Assembly: GCA_039934455.1 (NCBI GenBank)
Contig: JBDTMF010000086.1
Span: forward strand, 1-17,560
DNA: 17,560 nt
Origin: DASQFQ01 sp039934455
GTDB taxonomy: Bacteria; Actinomycetota; Thermoleophilia; Solirubrobacterales; Solirubrobacteraceae
Direction of reading: 5' to 3'
Shown here: positions 1-6,614 of the stretch, piece by piece
Layout of the letters: every line of letters begins with the position of its first letter
Position numbering within the stretch: the stretch's first letter is position 1
Program-made: the position numbers and the translations under genes
The notes under the pieces: generated by a model
What the model saw: only the letters and a program-made list of their open reading frames with translations
Database searches by the model: none
Told to the model about the DNA's origin: nothing

Positions 1-186
1 GCAGTGCACCCGCGAGACCGCCTCGTCATTCAGCACGAAGTCATTTTCGACCTCGGTACCTATCCGGACCTCGCGTCCAGCAACGTCGATGCTACGGCCG
101 CAATCTGGGCCCTGCGTCACCGTGACTCGAACTTGACGGTAACGTGCAGTCCGGAGCGGGGCCCTGATTTGCGTGACTTCGGGCAT
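1..186 (-). CDS. FHA-domain protein, N-terminal fragment (runs off window)
   Basis: The reading frame opens with ATG at 186 on the minus strand and stays open for 62 codons to the window edge, so only the N-terminus is present. After about 20 residues comes the start of a forkhead-associated (FHA) domain: a beta strand with VTVTQGPDCGRSIDV, then REVRIGTEVENDFVLNDEAVSRVHC, split here as RIGT (39-44 region), NDFVLND and SRVHC. In the family, the RIG arginine and the SRxH serine/histidine contact phosphothreonine. FHA domains bind phosphothreonine peptides and often sit on regulators or kinase substrates; what follows here is unknown. A regulator with FHA first and an output domain after it is plausible but not shown. 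Twenty of the 62 codons end in A or T, unlike the neighbours, hinting at transfer. An in-frame TAG at 202-204 limits upstream extension. Confidence 0.75.
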   Translation of the reverse strand, partial: MPEVTQIRAPLRTARYRQVRVTVTQGPDCGRSIDVAGREVRIGTEVENDFVLNDEAVSRVHC

Positions 187-198
187 GGGCCGGTGACC

Positions 199-207
199 AT
201 GCTAGCA
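199..207 (-). promoter_or_regulatory. Possible extended -10 for the FHA gene
   Basis: On the minus strand TGCTAGCAT fits an extended -10 (TGn followed by TAnnnT). It lies 12 nt upstream of the ATG at 186, which would give a very short leader. No -35 resembling TTGACA is visible at the usual spacing, and no Shine-Dalgarno sequence precedes the ATG. Confidence 0.35.
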
Positions 208-249
208 GACGCGGGCCGCTCCGGCCGGGGTTTCCAGGGCGAGTCGGAA

Positions 250-504
250 AACCAGATAGCCCCAGAAGCCTGAACTTGTTCTGCGCGAGGAAGGATGTCA
301 GGCCCGTCGCCTCTGCCGCCTCTGCGACATCGAGGCCTGTGGCCACCACCGCGGCACCTGCCCCGTGACGACGGCCAGGCGCGCACGAGCCGGCCGCTGA
401 TCATCTCGCCCCCAGTCCTTCGCCGCACCGAACGTCTCGCGCAGCGCGCTGACGGCCGCGACGGTGTCGTAGAGGACGGCGATCACGGACGGCGTCGATA
501 GCAT
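250..504 (-). pseudogene. Possible frameshifted remnant of an unknown gene
   Basis: Reading the minus strand from ATG at 504, the first ~31 codons (to about 412) are almost all G/C-ending and give a natural-looking peptide with MLSTPSVIAVLYDTV and LRETFGAAKDW. The frame then turns Arg/Trp-rich and ends at 298. A different minus frame between about 355 and 250 again looks protein-like (VVATGLDVAEAAEATG, then SFLAQNKFRLLG). One frameshift near 350-410 would join the two. I recognise no family, so this may be chance open frame in GC-rich DNA rather than a real remnant. Confidence 0.2.
499..504 (+). promoter_or_regulatory. Possible -10 for the GNAT gene (leaderless spacing)
   Basis: TAGCAT fits the actinobacterial TAnnnT -10 and ends 7 nt before the GTG at 512, so transcription would begin at or next to the start codon. 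No Shine-Dalgarno sequence precedes the GTG, which agrees with a leaderless mRNA. No clear -35 is seen. Confidence 0.35.
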
Positions 505-511
505 CGTCGCG

Positions 512-1123
512 GTGCCCGCGCCCGCCCCGCTCACCATCACGGGCCGAACGCTGAAGCTTCGCTACGCGCAGCTCGAGGACGCGCCGCGGCTGCTCGAGCT
601 CGGCGGCGACGCGGACGTCACCCGCTTCTTCTCGTGGGGCCCGTACGAGCGCGTCGAGGAGCCGCAGGCCTACATCGCGAGCCTCGCCGGCAAGCGCGAG
701 CGCGGCGAGATGCTCGAGTTCCTGATCGACCACCACGAGCACGGGCCGATCGGCGTCACCGGCCTCTCGGAGCTCTCCGCGCGCGACCGCCGCGCCACTG
801 TGGGCTCCTGGGTCGGGCGCGACCACTGGGGCAGCGGCGCCAACGCCGAGTCCAAGGCGCTGGTGGCGGCGCTCGGCTTCGGGACGCTCGGGCTGGAGCG
901 CCTGACGGCCTGGACGAACACCCGCAACGGCCGCTCCCAGCGGGCGCTCGAGCGCGTGGGCTTCCGCCGCGAGGGCGTGCTCGCGAGCTGGCATCGCCAC
1001 GGCGACGAGATGCACGACGTGGTGGTGTTCGGGATGCTGCGCGCGGCTTGGGAGAGCTCGCCGCTGCGCGACGTGCCGGCCGTGGTGGAGGGGACTCCGC
1101 CGGCGCCGTTCGTGCTCGCTTAG
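512..1123 (+). CDS. GNAT-family N-acetyltransferase (RimJ/RimL-like)
   Basis: A 203-residue cytoplasmic protein with the layout of the RimJ/RimL branch of GNAT enzymes, which transfer acetyl from acetyl-CoA to protein N-termini or small amines. The N-terminus has LTITGRTLKLRYAQLEDAPRL, the usual first strand and helix. The acetyl-CoA pyrophosphate loop is WVGRDHWGSGANAES (residues 100-114). The C-terminal part holds the family pattern N-x-x-S-x-x-x-L-E-x-x-G-F-x-x-E-G (138-155). The substrate cannot be read from sequence. The start is GTG: the frame upstream is closed by a TAG at 470-472 with no other start codon between. There is no visible ribosome binding site; a TAGCAT 7 nt upstream suggests a leaderless transcript. 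The next gene follows 162 nt later on the same strand. Confidence 0.88.
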   Translation: MPAPAPLTITGRTLKLRYAQLEDAPRLLELGGDADVTRFFSWGPYERVEEPQAYIASLAGKRERGEMLEFLIDHHEHGPIGVTGLSELSARDRRATVGSWVGRDHWGSGANAESKALVAALGFGTLGLERLTAWTNTRNGRSQRALERVGFRREGVLASWHRHGDEMHDVVVFGMLRAAWESSPLRDVPAVVEGTPPAPFVLA

Positions 1124-1270
1124 CGCGGGCTCGAAAAATTAACTCCGTTCAACCCTGGGCGGTCGGGGTACCCATCCCCTCGTCAGATTGAGGACAGGGG
1201 TGGTAGGGGGCAGGGGGAAGTCGCTTCCGCCGCCGCCGGTCCAGAGGACATAGGTAGGAGAACCGGACCC

Positions 1271-1280
1271 AAGGGAGGGG
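1271..1280 (+). promoter_or_regulatory. Ribosome binding site that fixes a TTG start
   Basis: AAGGGAGGGG lies 5 nt before TTG 1286 and is the strongest Shine-Dalgarno-like sequence near this gene. It supports the TTG as start, which in turn gives a complete signal peptide. The next in-frame ATG (1331) would cut the signal peptide's basic N-region. Confidence 0.6.
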
Positions 1281-1285
1281 CCCCG

Positions 1286-1879
1286 TTGCTTTTTCGCGCT
1301 CGGAAGCGGCCTTTCGCCGCGCGCTCGGTCATGCTCGTCGCCGGGGTTGCCCTGGCGGCCGCCCCCGCCGCCATGGCGGCTGATCTACCCATCCCGGTCA
1401 GCACCCCGTCGCTGCCCGGGGCCGTCGTCGCGCCGCTGAAGGCCGCGACGGCCCACTGCCGCGGCGCCCGAGCGCGGCACGCGCGGAAGGCGACGCTGCG
1501 GCGCGCGCTCCGGTGCGTGATCAACCAGCAGCGTGCGCGCAACGGCCTCACCCCGCTGGCGGCCAACCGCCGGCTCACGCGCGCCGCCGGCCGCCACGCG
1601 TCCGACATGGCGCGCCACAACTACTTCAGCCACGTGTCACTGAGCGGCACGGACCCGCTCCGCCGCGTCCGCGCCGCGGGCTGGCGCCGCGGTGTCGGCG
1701 AGACGCTCGCGTGGGGCTGCGGACCGCAGTCCAGCCCGGCCGCGATCGTCGCCGCCTGGCTGGCCAGCCCCCCGCACCGCGCGATCATCCTGGGCCACGG
1801 GCGGGTCGTGGGGATCGGCTACAAGCGGGGGCCCGGCTGCAGCGGCGGCCGCGCCTTCGTCGTGGCCGAGGTGGGATAG
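1286..1879 (+). CDS. Secreted CAP-domain (SCP/PR-1-like) protein
   Basis: A 197-residue exported protein. Residues 1-31 are a signal peptide: basic RARKRPFAAR, hydrophobic MLVAGVALAAAPAA, and a likely signal peptidase site after AMA. Residues ~68-197 form a CAP domain (cysteine-rich secretory/PR-1 superfamily). Visible marks are VINQQRARNGLTPL, HASDMARHNYFSHVS with H116, the GE pair with E139, and SPPHR with H164; these correspond to the conserved His/Glu cavity. Four cysteines after the signal peptide (C58, C77, C145 and one near the C-terminus) could form two disulfides outside the cell. Bacterial CAP proteins have no single known function; lipid binding and cell-wall roles are proposed for some. 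It converges on the ABC permease gene, with only 3 nt between stop codons. Confidence 0.88.
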   Translation: MLFRARKRPFAARSVMLVAGVALAAAPAAMAADLPIPVSTPSLPGAVVAPLKAATAHCRGARARHARKATLRRALRCVINQQRARNGLTPLAANRRLTRAAGRHASDMARHNYFSHVSLSGTDPLRRVRAAGWRRGVGETLAWGCGPQSSPAAIVAAWLASPPHRAIILGHGRVVGIGYKRGPGCSGGRAFVVAEVG

Positions 1880-1882
1880 GCC

Positions 1883-2695
1883 CTAGGCGCTGCGCGATTC
1901 CCAGGAGAAGCCGCGCACGGCCAGCATGAGGCCGGCGGCGCCCCAGACGGCGAGGACGAGCGCGGCCACCAGGTGGTGGCCGACGCCCTCGCCGTGGACC
2001 ATCGCCCCGGACAGGCCGTCGATCAGGTGCTTGAGCGGGAGCACCTCGGCCGCGTCCTTGATCACGCGCGGCGCGTCCTTGGCGTCGTAGAAGACGCCGG
2101 AGATGAAGATCAGTGGCAGGAACGCGGCGTTGACGTAGGCCGGCGCCGCGTCGAAGTTCGGGATCGCGTGCGAGAGCGCGACGCCGAGCGCGGCGAGGCC
2201 GACGACGCCGAGGGCGACGAAGAACGCGAGCGAGAGCAGGTCCTGCGGCCAGTCGAGCCCGAACAGGAGCTTGCCTGCGACCGAGATGATCCCGATCTGC
2301 AGCGCCGTGTTGGTCACCGCGCTGGCGCCGATCCCGGCCAGGTAGGCCGACGTCGGCAGCGGCGTGCCGCGCACGCGCTTGAGGATCCCGAGCTCACGCA
2401 GCGCGGTGATGTTGAAGGCGAGCGCGTTGAACGTCGTCGACATCACCGCCATCCCGGCGATCCCTGGAACGATCACCTGCAGCACCTTGTGGTTGCCGTG
2501 CAGCAGCGCGCCGAAGAAGCCGAGGAAGAGCAGCGGCAGCAGGAAGTTGAAGAAGGCCGCGCTCGGGTTGCGCCAGAACATCTTGCGCTCGAGCCGGTAC
2601 TGGCGCCAGGCCAGGCCGCCCCAGCCGCGCCTCCCCGGACGGCCGTCGACGGCGGTCCGGCCCGTCCGGCCGCGCTCGATCGCGTGCTCCGTCAT
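1883..2695 (-). CDS. ABC-2 type transporter, permease subunit
   Basis: A 270-residue membrane protein of the ABC-2 (DrrB-like) family, the pore of an exporter driven by the ATPase encoded just upstream. About six membrane segments are visible, starting with FFNFLLPLLFLGFFGALL and ending with LVAALVLAVWGAAGLMLAV. The family pattern RELGILKRVRGTPLP, after the second segment, is well conserved. The first ~30 residues are Arg/Gly-rich and cytoplasmic. The ATG at 2695 overlaps the ATPase stop codon by 4 nt (ATGA), so translational coupling is likely. The substrate is unknown; relatives move drugs, lipids or polysaccharides. The 3' end almost touches the convergent CAP gene. Confidence 0.92.
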   Translation of the reverse strand: MTEHAIERGRTGRTAVDGRPGRRGWGGLAWRQYRLERKMFWRNPSAAFFNFLLPLLFLGFFGALLHGNHKVLQVIVPGIAGMAVMSTTFNALAFNITALRELGILKRVRGTPLPTSAYLAGIGASAVTNTALQIGIISVAGKLLFGLDWPQDLLSLAFFVALGVVGLAALGVALSHAIPNFDAAPAYVNAAFLPLIFISGVFYDAKDAPRVIKDAAEVLPLKHLIDGLSGAMVHGEGVGHHLVAALVLAVWGAAGLMLAVRGFSWESRSA

Positions 2696-3549
2696 CCCGC
2701 CTCGCCCGCCTCCGCGGTGAGCTCCAGATAGACCTCTTCCAGGCTCGGGCGGGTGACGCTGAGATCCTCGAGGCGCTCGCCGCGCGCGAGCGCCGCCGCG
2801 GTCAGCTCGTGCAGCAGGCTGGTGGGATCGTCGGTCTCGTGCGTCCTCGGCCCGGCCTCGCGGCTCCGGTAGGAGACGAGGTAGCGGCCGGAGCCGGCGC
2901 CGAGCGACGACGGCGGGCCCTCGGCGAGGATGCGCCCATCCTTGATGATCGCGACGCGGTCGGCCAGCGCCTGCGCCTCGTCGAGGTAGTGCGTGGTGAG
3001 CAGGACGGTCTTGCCGAGGTCGCGCAGCGAGCGCACCGTGCCCCAGGCGTTGCGCCGTGCCGCCGGGTCGAAGCCCGTGGTCGGCTCGTCGAGGAAGACG
3101 AGCTCGGGGTCGCCCACGAGCGCGAGCGCGAGGTCGAGGCGGCGCTGCTGGCCGCCCGAGAGCTTGCCGGCGCGCTGCTCGGCGGACTCCTCGAGCCCGA
3201 CGATCCCGATCACCTCCTCGACGTCGCGCGGCGCGGGGTAGAAGGCGGCCCAGTGGGCGACCGACTCGCGCACGGTCAGGTACTTGTAGGTGCCCGAGCT
3301 CTGGAGCACGATGCCCACCCGCGCGCGCAGGTCGCGGTCGCGCGCCGCCGGGTCGTGGCCGAGCACGGAGACGTGGCCGCTCGAGCGCGTGCGGTAGCCC
3401 TCGAGGATCTCCACCGTCGTGGTCTTGCCCGCGCCGTTGGGGCCGAGCAGGCCGAAGATCTCGCCGCGGCGCACCTCGAAGTCGATGCCGCGCACGGCCT
3501 CGCGCTCGCCATAGGTCTTGTGGAGGCCCTGCACCTCGATCGCGGTCAC
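2692..3549 (-). CDS. ABC transporter ATP-binding protein (DrrA-like)
   Basis: A 285-residue ABC ATPase that powers the adjacent ABC-2 permease. Walker A is GPNGAGKT (36-43), the signature is LSGGQ (130-134), Walker B is LVFLDEP (150-156), and the switch histidine is in LLTTHYLDEA. The ~80-residue C-terminal extension after EGPPSSLG ends in LSVTRPSLEEVYLELT, typical of DrrA/CcmA-like ATPases of two-gene exporters. The start is GTG at 3549, preceded by GATGAGGA at short spacing and GGAGG further up; no in-frame ATG is available. It is divergent from ppx with 31 nt between start codons, so its promoter must overlap or sit inside that gene's 5' end. Confidence 0.93.
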   Translation of the reverse strand: MTAIEVQGLHKTYGEREAVRGIDFEVRRGEIFGLLGPNGAGKTTTVEILEGYRTRSSGHVSVLGHDPAARDRDLRARVGIVLQSSGTYKYLTVRESVAHWAAFYPAPRDVEEVIGIVGLEESAEQRAGKLSGGQQRRLDLALALVGDPELVFLDEPTTGFDPAARRNAWGTVRSLRDLGKTVLLTTHYLDEAQALADRVAIIKDGRILAEGPPSSLGAGSGRYLVSYRSREAGPRTHETDDPTSLLHELTAAALARGERLEDLSVTRPSLEEVYLELTAEAGEAG

Positions 3550-3580
3550 GTCCTCATCATGGCAACCTCCAGCTCAGCGA

Positions 3581-4456
3581 ATGCTCTGCGCCTGTATCGA
3601 CATCGGCTCCAACACCACGCGCGTGCTGGTCGCCGACGTCGAGGACGGCTGCCTCCGAGAAGTGCTGCAGCGGCGCGCCTTCACCCGTCTGGGCAAGGGC
3701 CTCAAGGGCGGCGAGATCCCGCGCGAGAAGATCGACGAGGTCGCCGGCGTCGTCGCCGAGCAGCGCAATCTGGTCGAGCAACTCGGCGCGGACGCGATGC
3801 GCGTGGTGGCGACGGCGGCGATCCGCGGGGCCGCCAACCCGGACGAGTTCGCCGCCGCGATGCGCCAGGACGGCGGCGTCGAGGTCGAGATCCTCGACGG
3901 GCGGGAGGAGGCGCGCCTGGCCTTCCTCGGCGCGACCCGCACGCTCGGGCAGCCGCTCGACGGCACCGTCGGCGTGGTCGACGTCGGCGGGGGCTCGACG
4001 GAGCTCGCGATCGGCACGGTGACCGCGGGGGCAACCTGGTCGGAGTCCTTCCGCGTCGGCTCGGGCCTGCTCACCGACGCCTACCGGCGCTCGGACCCGC
4101 CCTCGGTCGCGGAGCTGCACGCGATGCGCGAGCACGCCATGGGCGTGTTCGAGGGCCTTGCGCTGCCGCCCGTCGACGCCGCCGTCGCGGTCGGCGGCAG
4201 CGCCGCGTCGCTGCGCCGGCTCGTCGGCGCGGTGCTCGACCCGGAGTCCCTGCAGCGCGCGATGCGCGTGCTCTCCGGCGATCCGAGCGAGGAGGTCTCG
4301 CGCCGCTTCGCGATCGACCGTGAGCGTGTGACCCTGATGCCCGCGGGGCTGACCGTGCTCGATGCGGCGTCACACGCCCTCGGCCGCCCGCTGCAGATCG
4401 GCCGCGGCGGCTTGCGGGAGGGCATCCTGCTGGAGCTCGCCGCCCTCCATTTGTGA
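3581..4456 (+). CDS. ppx: Exopolyphosphatase, Ppx/GppA family (short form)
   Basis: A 291-residue member of the Ppx/GppA phosphatases (sugar kinase/Hsp70/actin fold), which remove terminal phosphate from polyphosphate or the 5' phosphate of pppGpp. Visible motifs: CIDIGSNTTRVLVADV (first phosphate loop, 5-20), VVATAAIRGAAN (75-86), the ILDGREEARL segment with catalytic-type glutamates E109/E110, DVGGGSTEL (134-142), and RGGLREGILLEL near the C-terminus. There is no C-terminal HD-like domain, so it resembles the short actinobacterial Ppx proteins rather than E. coli Ppx/GppA (about 500 residues). ATG 3581 is chosen because it sits just before the first conserved strand; the longer open frame upstream encodes unrelated residues. 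ppk follows 40 nt later, supporting a polyphosphate role over a strictly pppGpp one. No clear Shine-Dalgarno sequence is seen. Confidence 0.87.
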   Translation: MLCACIDIGSNTTRVLVADVEDGCLREVLQRRAFTRLGKGLKGGEIPREKIDEVAGVVAEQRNLVEQLGADAMRVVATAAIRGAANPDEFAAAMRQDGGVEVEILDGREEARLAFLGATRTLGQPLDGTVGVVDVGGGSTELAIGTVTAGATWSESFRVGSGLLTDAYRRSDPPSVAELHAMREHAMGVFEGLALPPVDAAVAVGGSAASLRRLVGAVLDPESLQRAMRVLSGDPSEEVSRRFAIDRERVTLMPAGLTVLDAASHALGRPLQIGRGGLREGILLELAALHL

Positions 4457-4481
4457 AAGCTCGGGCTCCCACGGACCGCGC

Positions 4482-4487
4482 TAGAGT
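4482..4487 (+). promoter_or_regulatory. Possible -10 for ppk (leaderless spacing)
   Basis: TAGAGT fits TAnnnT and ends 9 nt before the GTG at 4497. There is no Shine-Dalgarno sequence, so a separate, leaderless ppk transcript is possible in addition to read-through from ppx. No good -35 is visible at 16-18 nt. Confidence 0.35.
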
Positions 4488-4496
4488 CGGGCGCCC

Positions 4497-6614
4497 GTGA
4501 GCACCGTCGAACAGCCGCCGGTGGAGGCCGATGAGGCCGTCGACCTAGCGGACCCCAAGCTGTACTTCAACCGCGAGCTGTCCTGGCTGGAGTTCAACGA
4601 GCGCGTGCTCGAGCTCTCCGAGGACGCCGGCGTCCCGCTGCTCGAGCGCCTGAAGTTCTCGGCGATCACGTCGAACAACCTCGATGAGTTCTTCATGGTC
4701 CGTGTGGCGGGCCTGCACGACCAGGTCGACGCCGGCATCGAGACGCCGCTCCATGACGGGCGCACGCCGCGCGAGACGCTCGACGAGATCCGCCGCGTCG
4801 TGCGCGAGAGCTGCAGTCGCCAGGCCCGCTGCCTGGAACAGGAGCTGCGGCCCGCGCTCCAGGAGCACGGCATCCGCATCGTGGGCCCCGACGAGGTGTC
4901 CGAGCAGGAGCGCGACCTCCTCGACGAGCGCTTCCGGCGCCAGATCTTCCCGGTCCTGACGCCGCTCGCCGTCGGTCTCGGCCGGCCGTTCCCCTACATC
5001 TCGAACCTCTCGCTGTCGCTCGGCGTCGTGGTCCACGACCCGCAGACCCACACGCAGGTCTTCGCCCGCGTGAAGGTGCCGACGGAGATGCTCCCGCGCT
5101 TCATGCCGCTCGCCGACGGCCGCACGTTCGTGCCGCTCGAGGACCTGATCGCCAAGCACCTCGACCATCTCTTCCCGGGCATGGAGATCCTCGACACGGC
5201 CGTCTTCCGCGTCACCCGCGACGCGGACTTCACCGTCTCCGACGAGGCCGACGACCTGCTGCAGGCGGTGGAGGACGAGCTGCGGCGCCGCCGCTTCGGC
5301 GAGGTCGTCCGCGTCGAGGTCGACGCCGGCATGAGCAAGGACATGCGCGAGCAGCTCGAGCGGGCGCTCGAGGCCGAGGCCGAGGACGTGTTCGAGATCG
5401 ACGGGCTGCTCGACCTCAACGACCTCTGGGAGATCGTGAAGACCCCGGGCTTCCCGGAGCTGCGCGACCCGCCATGGACCCCGGTGACGCAGCCGCGGCT
5501 GCAGCCCAACGAGTCCGAGCAGCCCGACGTGATGGCGGCGATGCGCGAGGGCGACATCATCGTCCACCACCCCTACGACTCGTTCTCGACCTCCGTCGAG
5601 CGCCTGGTGGAGGAGGCCGTCGCCGATCCCGAGGTGCTCGCGATCAAGCAGACCGTGTACCGGACGAGCGACGACTCGCCGCTGGTCCCGGCGCTGATCC
5701 GCGCCGCCGAGCGCGGGAAGCAGGCGGTCTGCCTGGTGGAGCTCAAGGCACGCTTCGACGAGCGCGCGAACATCACCTGGGCGAGAGCGCTGGAAGAGGC
5801 GGGCGTCCACGTCGTCTACGGCCTGCCGTCGCTCAAGACCCACGCGAAGTGCATCCTCATCATCCGCCGCGAGGGTGACGGCGTGCGCAACTACGTCCAC
5901 GTCGGCACGGGCAACTACCACCCGAAGACGGCGCGCCTGTACACCGACTTTGGGCTGCTGACCTGCGATGAGCGCATCGGCGCCGACGTCGCGGACATGT
6001 TCAACTTCCTCACCGGCTTCGGGCGGCCGCGCCGCTACCGCCAGGTGCTGATCGCCCCGGCCCACCTGCGCGACGGCATCCTCGCGGAGATCGAGCGCAC
6101 GATCGAGGCCCACCGCGAGGGCAAGCACGCCCGGATCGTGATGAAGATGAACTCGCTCGTGGACCGCCGCTGCATCCGCGCCCTCTACGAGGCCTCGCAG
6201 GCGGGCGTGCCGGTCGACCTCAACCCGCGCGGCATCTGCTGCCTGCGCCCGGGCGTGCCCGGCGTCTCGGAGAACATCCGCGTCGTCTCGATCGTCGGGC
6301 GCTTCCTCGAGCACTCGCGCATCTACGCGTTCGAGCGCGGCGACACCCGGACCGTCTACATCGGCTCCGCCGACCTGATGCCGCGCAACCTCGACACCCG
6401 CGTCGAGCTGCTCGCGCCGGTGCGCGACGAGGAGCTCCGGGGCGACCTGCTCGACACGCTCGAGCGCTGCTTCGCGGACAACACCAACGCCTGGGAGCTC
6501 GACCAGGAGGGCACCTGGACGCGGCGCACGCCCGACGACGCCGAGCCCCGCAGTGTCCAGCGCGAGCTCATCACGGGCCATGCCGCCCGCGCGCCCGAAG
6601 CCGGCGGCGTCTAG
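4497..6614 (+). CDS. ppk: Polyphosphate kinase 1
   Basis: A 705-residue polyphosphate kinase of the PPK1 type, which reversibly moves the gamma-phosphate of ATP onto polyphosphate chains through a phosphohistidine. The N-terminal domain opens with YFNRELSWLEFNERVLE (22-38) and SNNLDEFFMVRVAGL. The catalytic C-terminal domains contain IKQTVYRTSDDSP, the KTHAK histidine H449 (matching the autophosphorylated His435 of E. coli), VGTGNYHPKTARLYTD, FNFLTGF, and FLEHSR with H606 (matching His592). The C-terminus carries YIGSADLMPRNLDTRVE. Length is close to the usual ~690-720. The GTG start is supported by the domain beginning shortly after and by a TAGAGT 9 nt upstream. It follows ppx by 40 nt. Its stop codon overlaps that of the convergent anti-sigma-like gene. 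Confidence 0.97.
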   Translation: MSTVEQPPVEADEAVDLADPKLYFNRELSWLEFNERVLELSEDAGVPLLERLKFSAITSNNLDEFFMVRVAGLHDQVDAGIETPLHDGRTPRETLDEIRRVVRESCSRQARCLEQELRPALQEHGIRIVGPDEVSEQERDLLDERFRRQIFPVLTPLAVGLGRPFPYISNLSLSLGVVVHDPQTHTQVFARVKVPTEMLPRFMPLADGRTFVPLEDLIAKHLDHLFPGMEILDTAVFRVTRDADFTVSDEADDLLQAVEDELRRRRFGEVVRVEVDAGMSKDMREQLERALEAEAEDVFEIDGLLDLNDLWEIVKTPGFPELRDPPWTPVTQPRLQPNESEQPDVMAAMREGDIIVHHPYDSFSTSVERLVEEAVADPEVLAIKQTVYRTSDDSPLVPALIRAAERGKQAVCLVELKARFDERANITWARALEEAGVHVVYGLPSLKTHAKCILIIRREGDGVRNYVHVGTGNYHPKTARLYTDFGLLTCDERIGADVADMFNFLTGFGRPRRYRQVLIAPAHLRDGILAEIERTIEAHREGKHARIVMKMNSLVDRRCIRALYEASQAGVPVDLNPRGICCLRPGVPGVSENIRVVSIVGRFLEHSRIYAFERGDTRTVYIGSADLMPRNLDTRVELLAPVRDEELRGDLLDTLERCFADNTNAWELDQEGTWTRRTPDDAEPRSVQRELITGHAARAPEAGGV

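Larger units (their letters stand above)
187..511. other. Gene-poor stretch, possibly containing a decayed gene
   Basis: About 325 bases lie between the FHA gene start and the acetyltransferase start with no convincing intact gene. Open frames exist on both strands, but none shows a recognisable domain or a start with a ribosome binding site. The part at 412-504 has coding-like codon use on the minus strand and is listed separately. No terminator or tRNA was recognised. Confidence 0.4.

Noticed and set aside
4..273. Plus-strand 89-codon open frame at the left edge
   Set aside because: No recognisable domain or ribosome binding site. The opposite strand of 1-186 encodes a clear FHA domain start.
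1124..1285. Possible promoter or terminator in the gap before the CAP gene
   Set aside because: It contains a GGGTACCC palindrome and G-rich runs, but no convincing -10/-35 pair or stem-loop beyond the ribosome binding site.
3559..3561. ATG as an earlier start for ppx
   Set aside because: Out of frame with the Ppx coding sequence (22 nt upstream of ATG 3581).
2809..4323. 504-codon plus-strand open frame spanning the ABC ATPase and ppx
   Set aside because: Runs antisense to the ATPase and out of frame with ppx; becomes Arg/Gly repeats with no domain.
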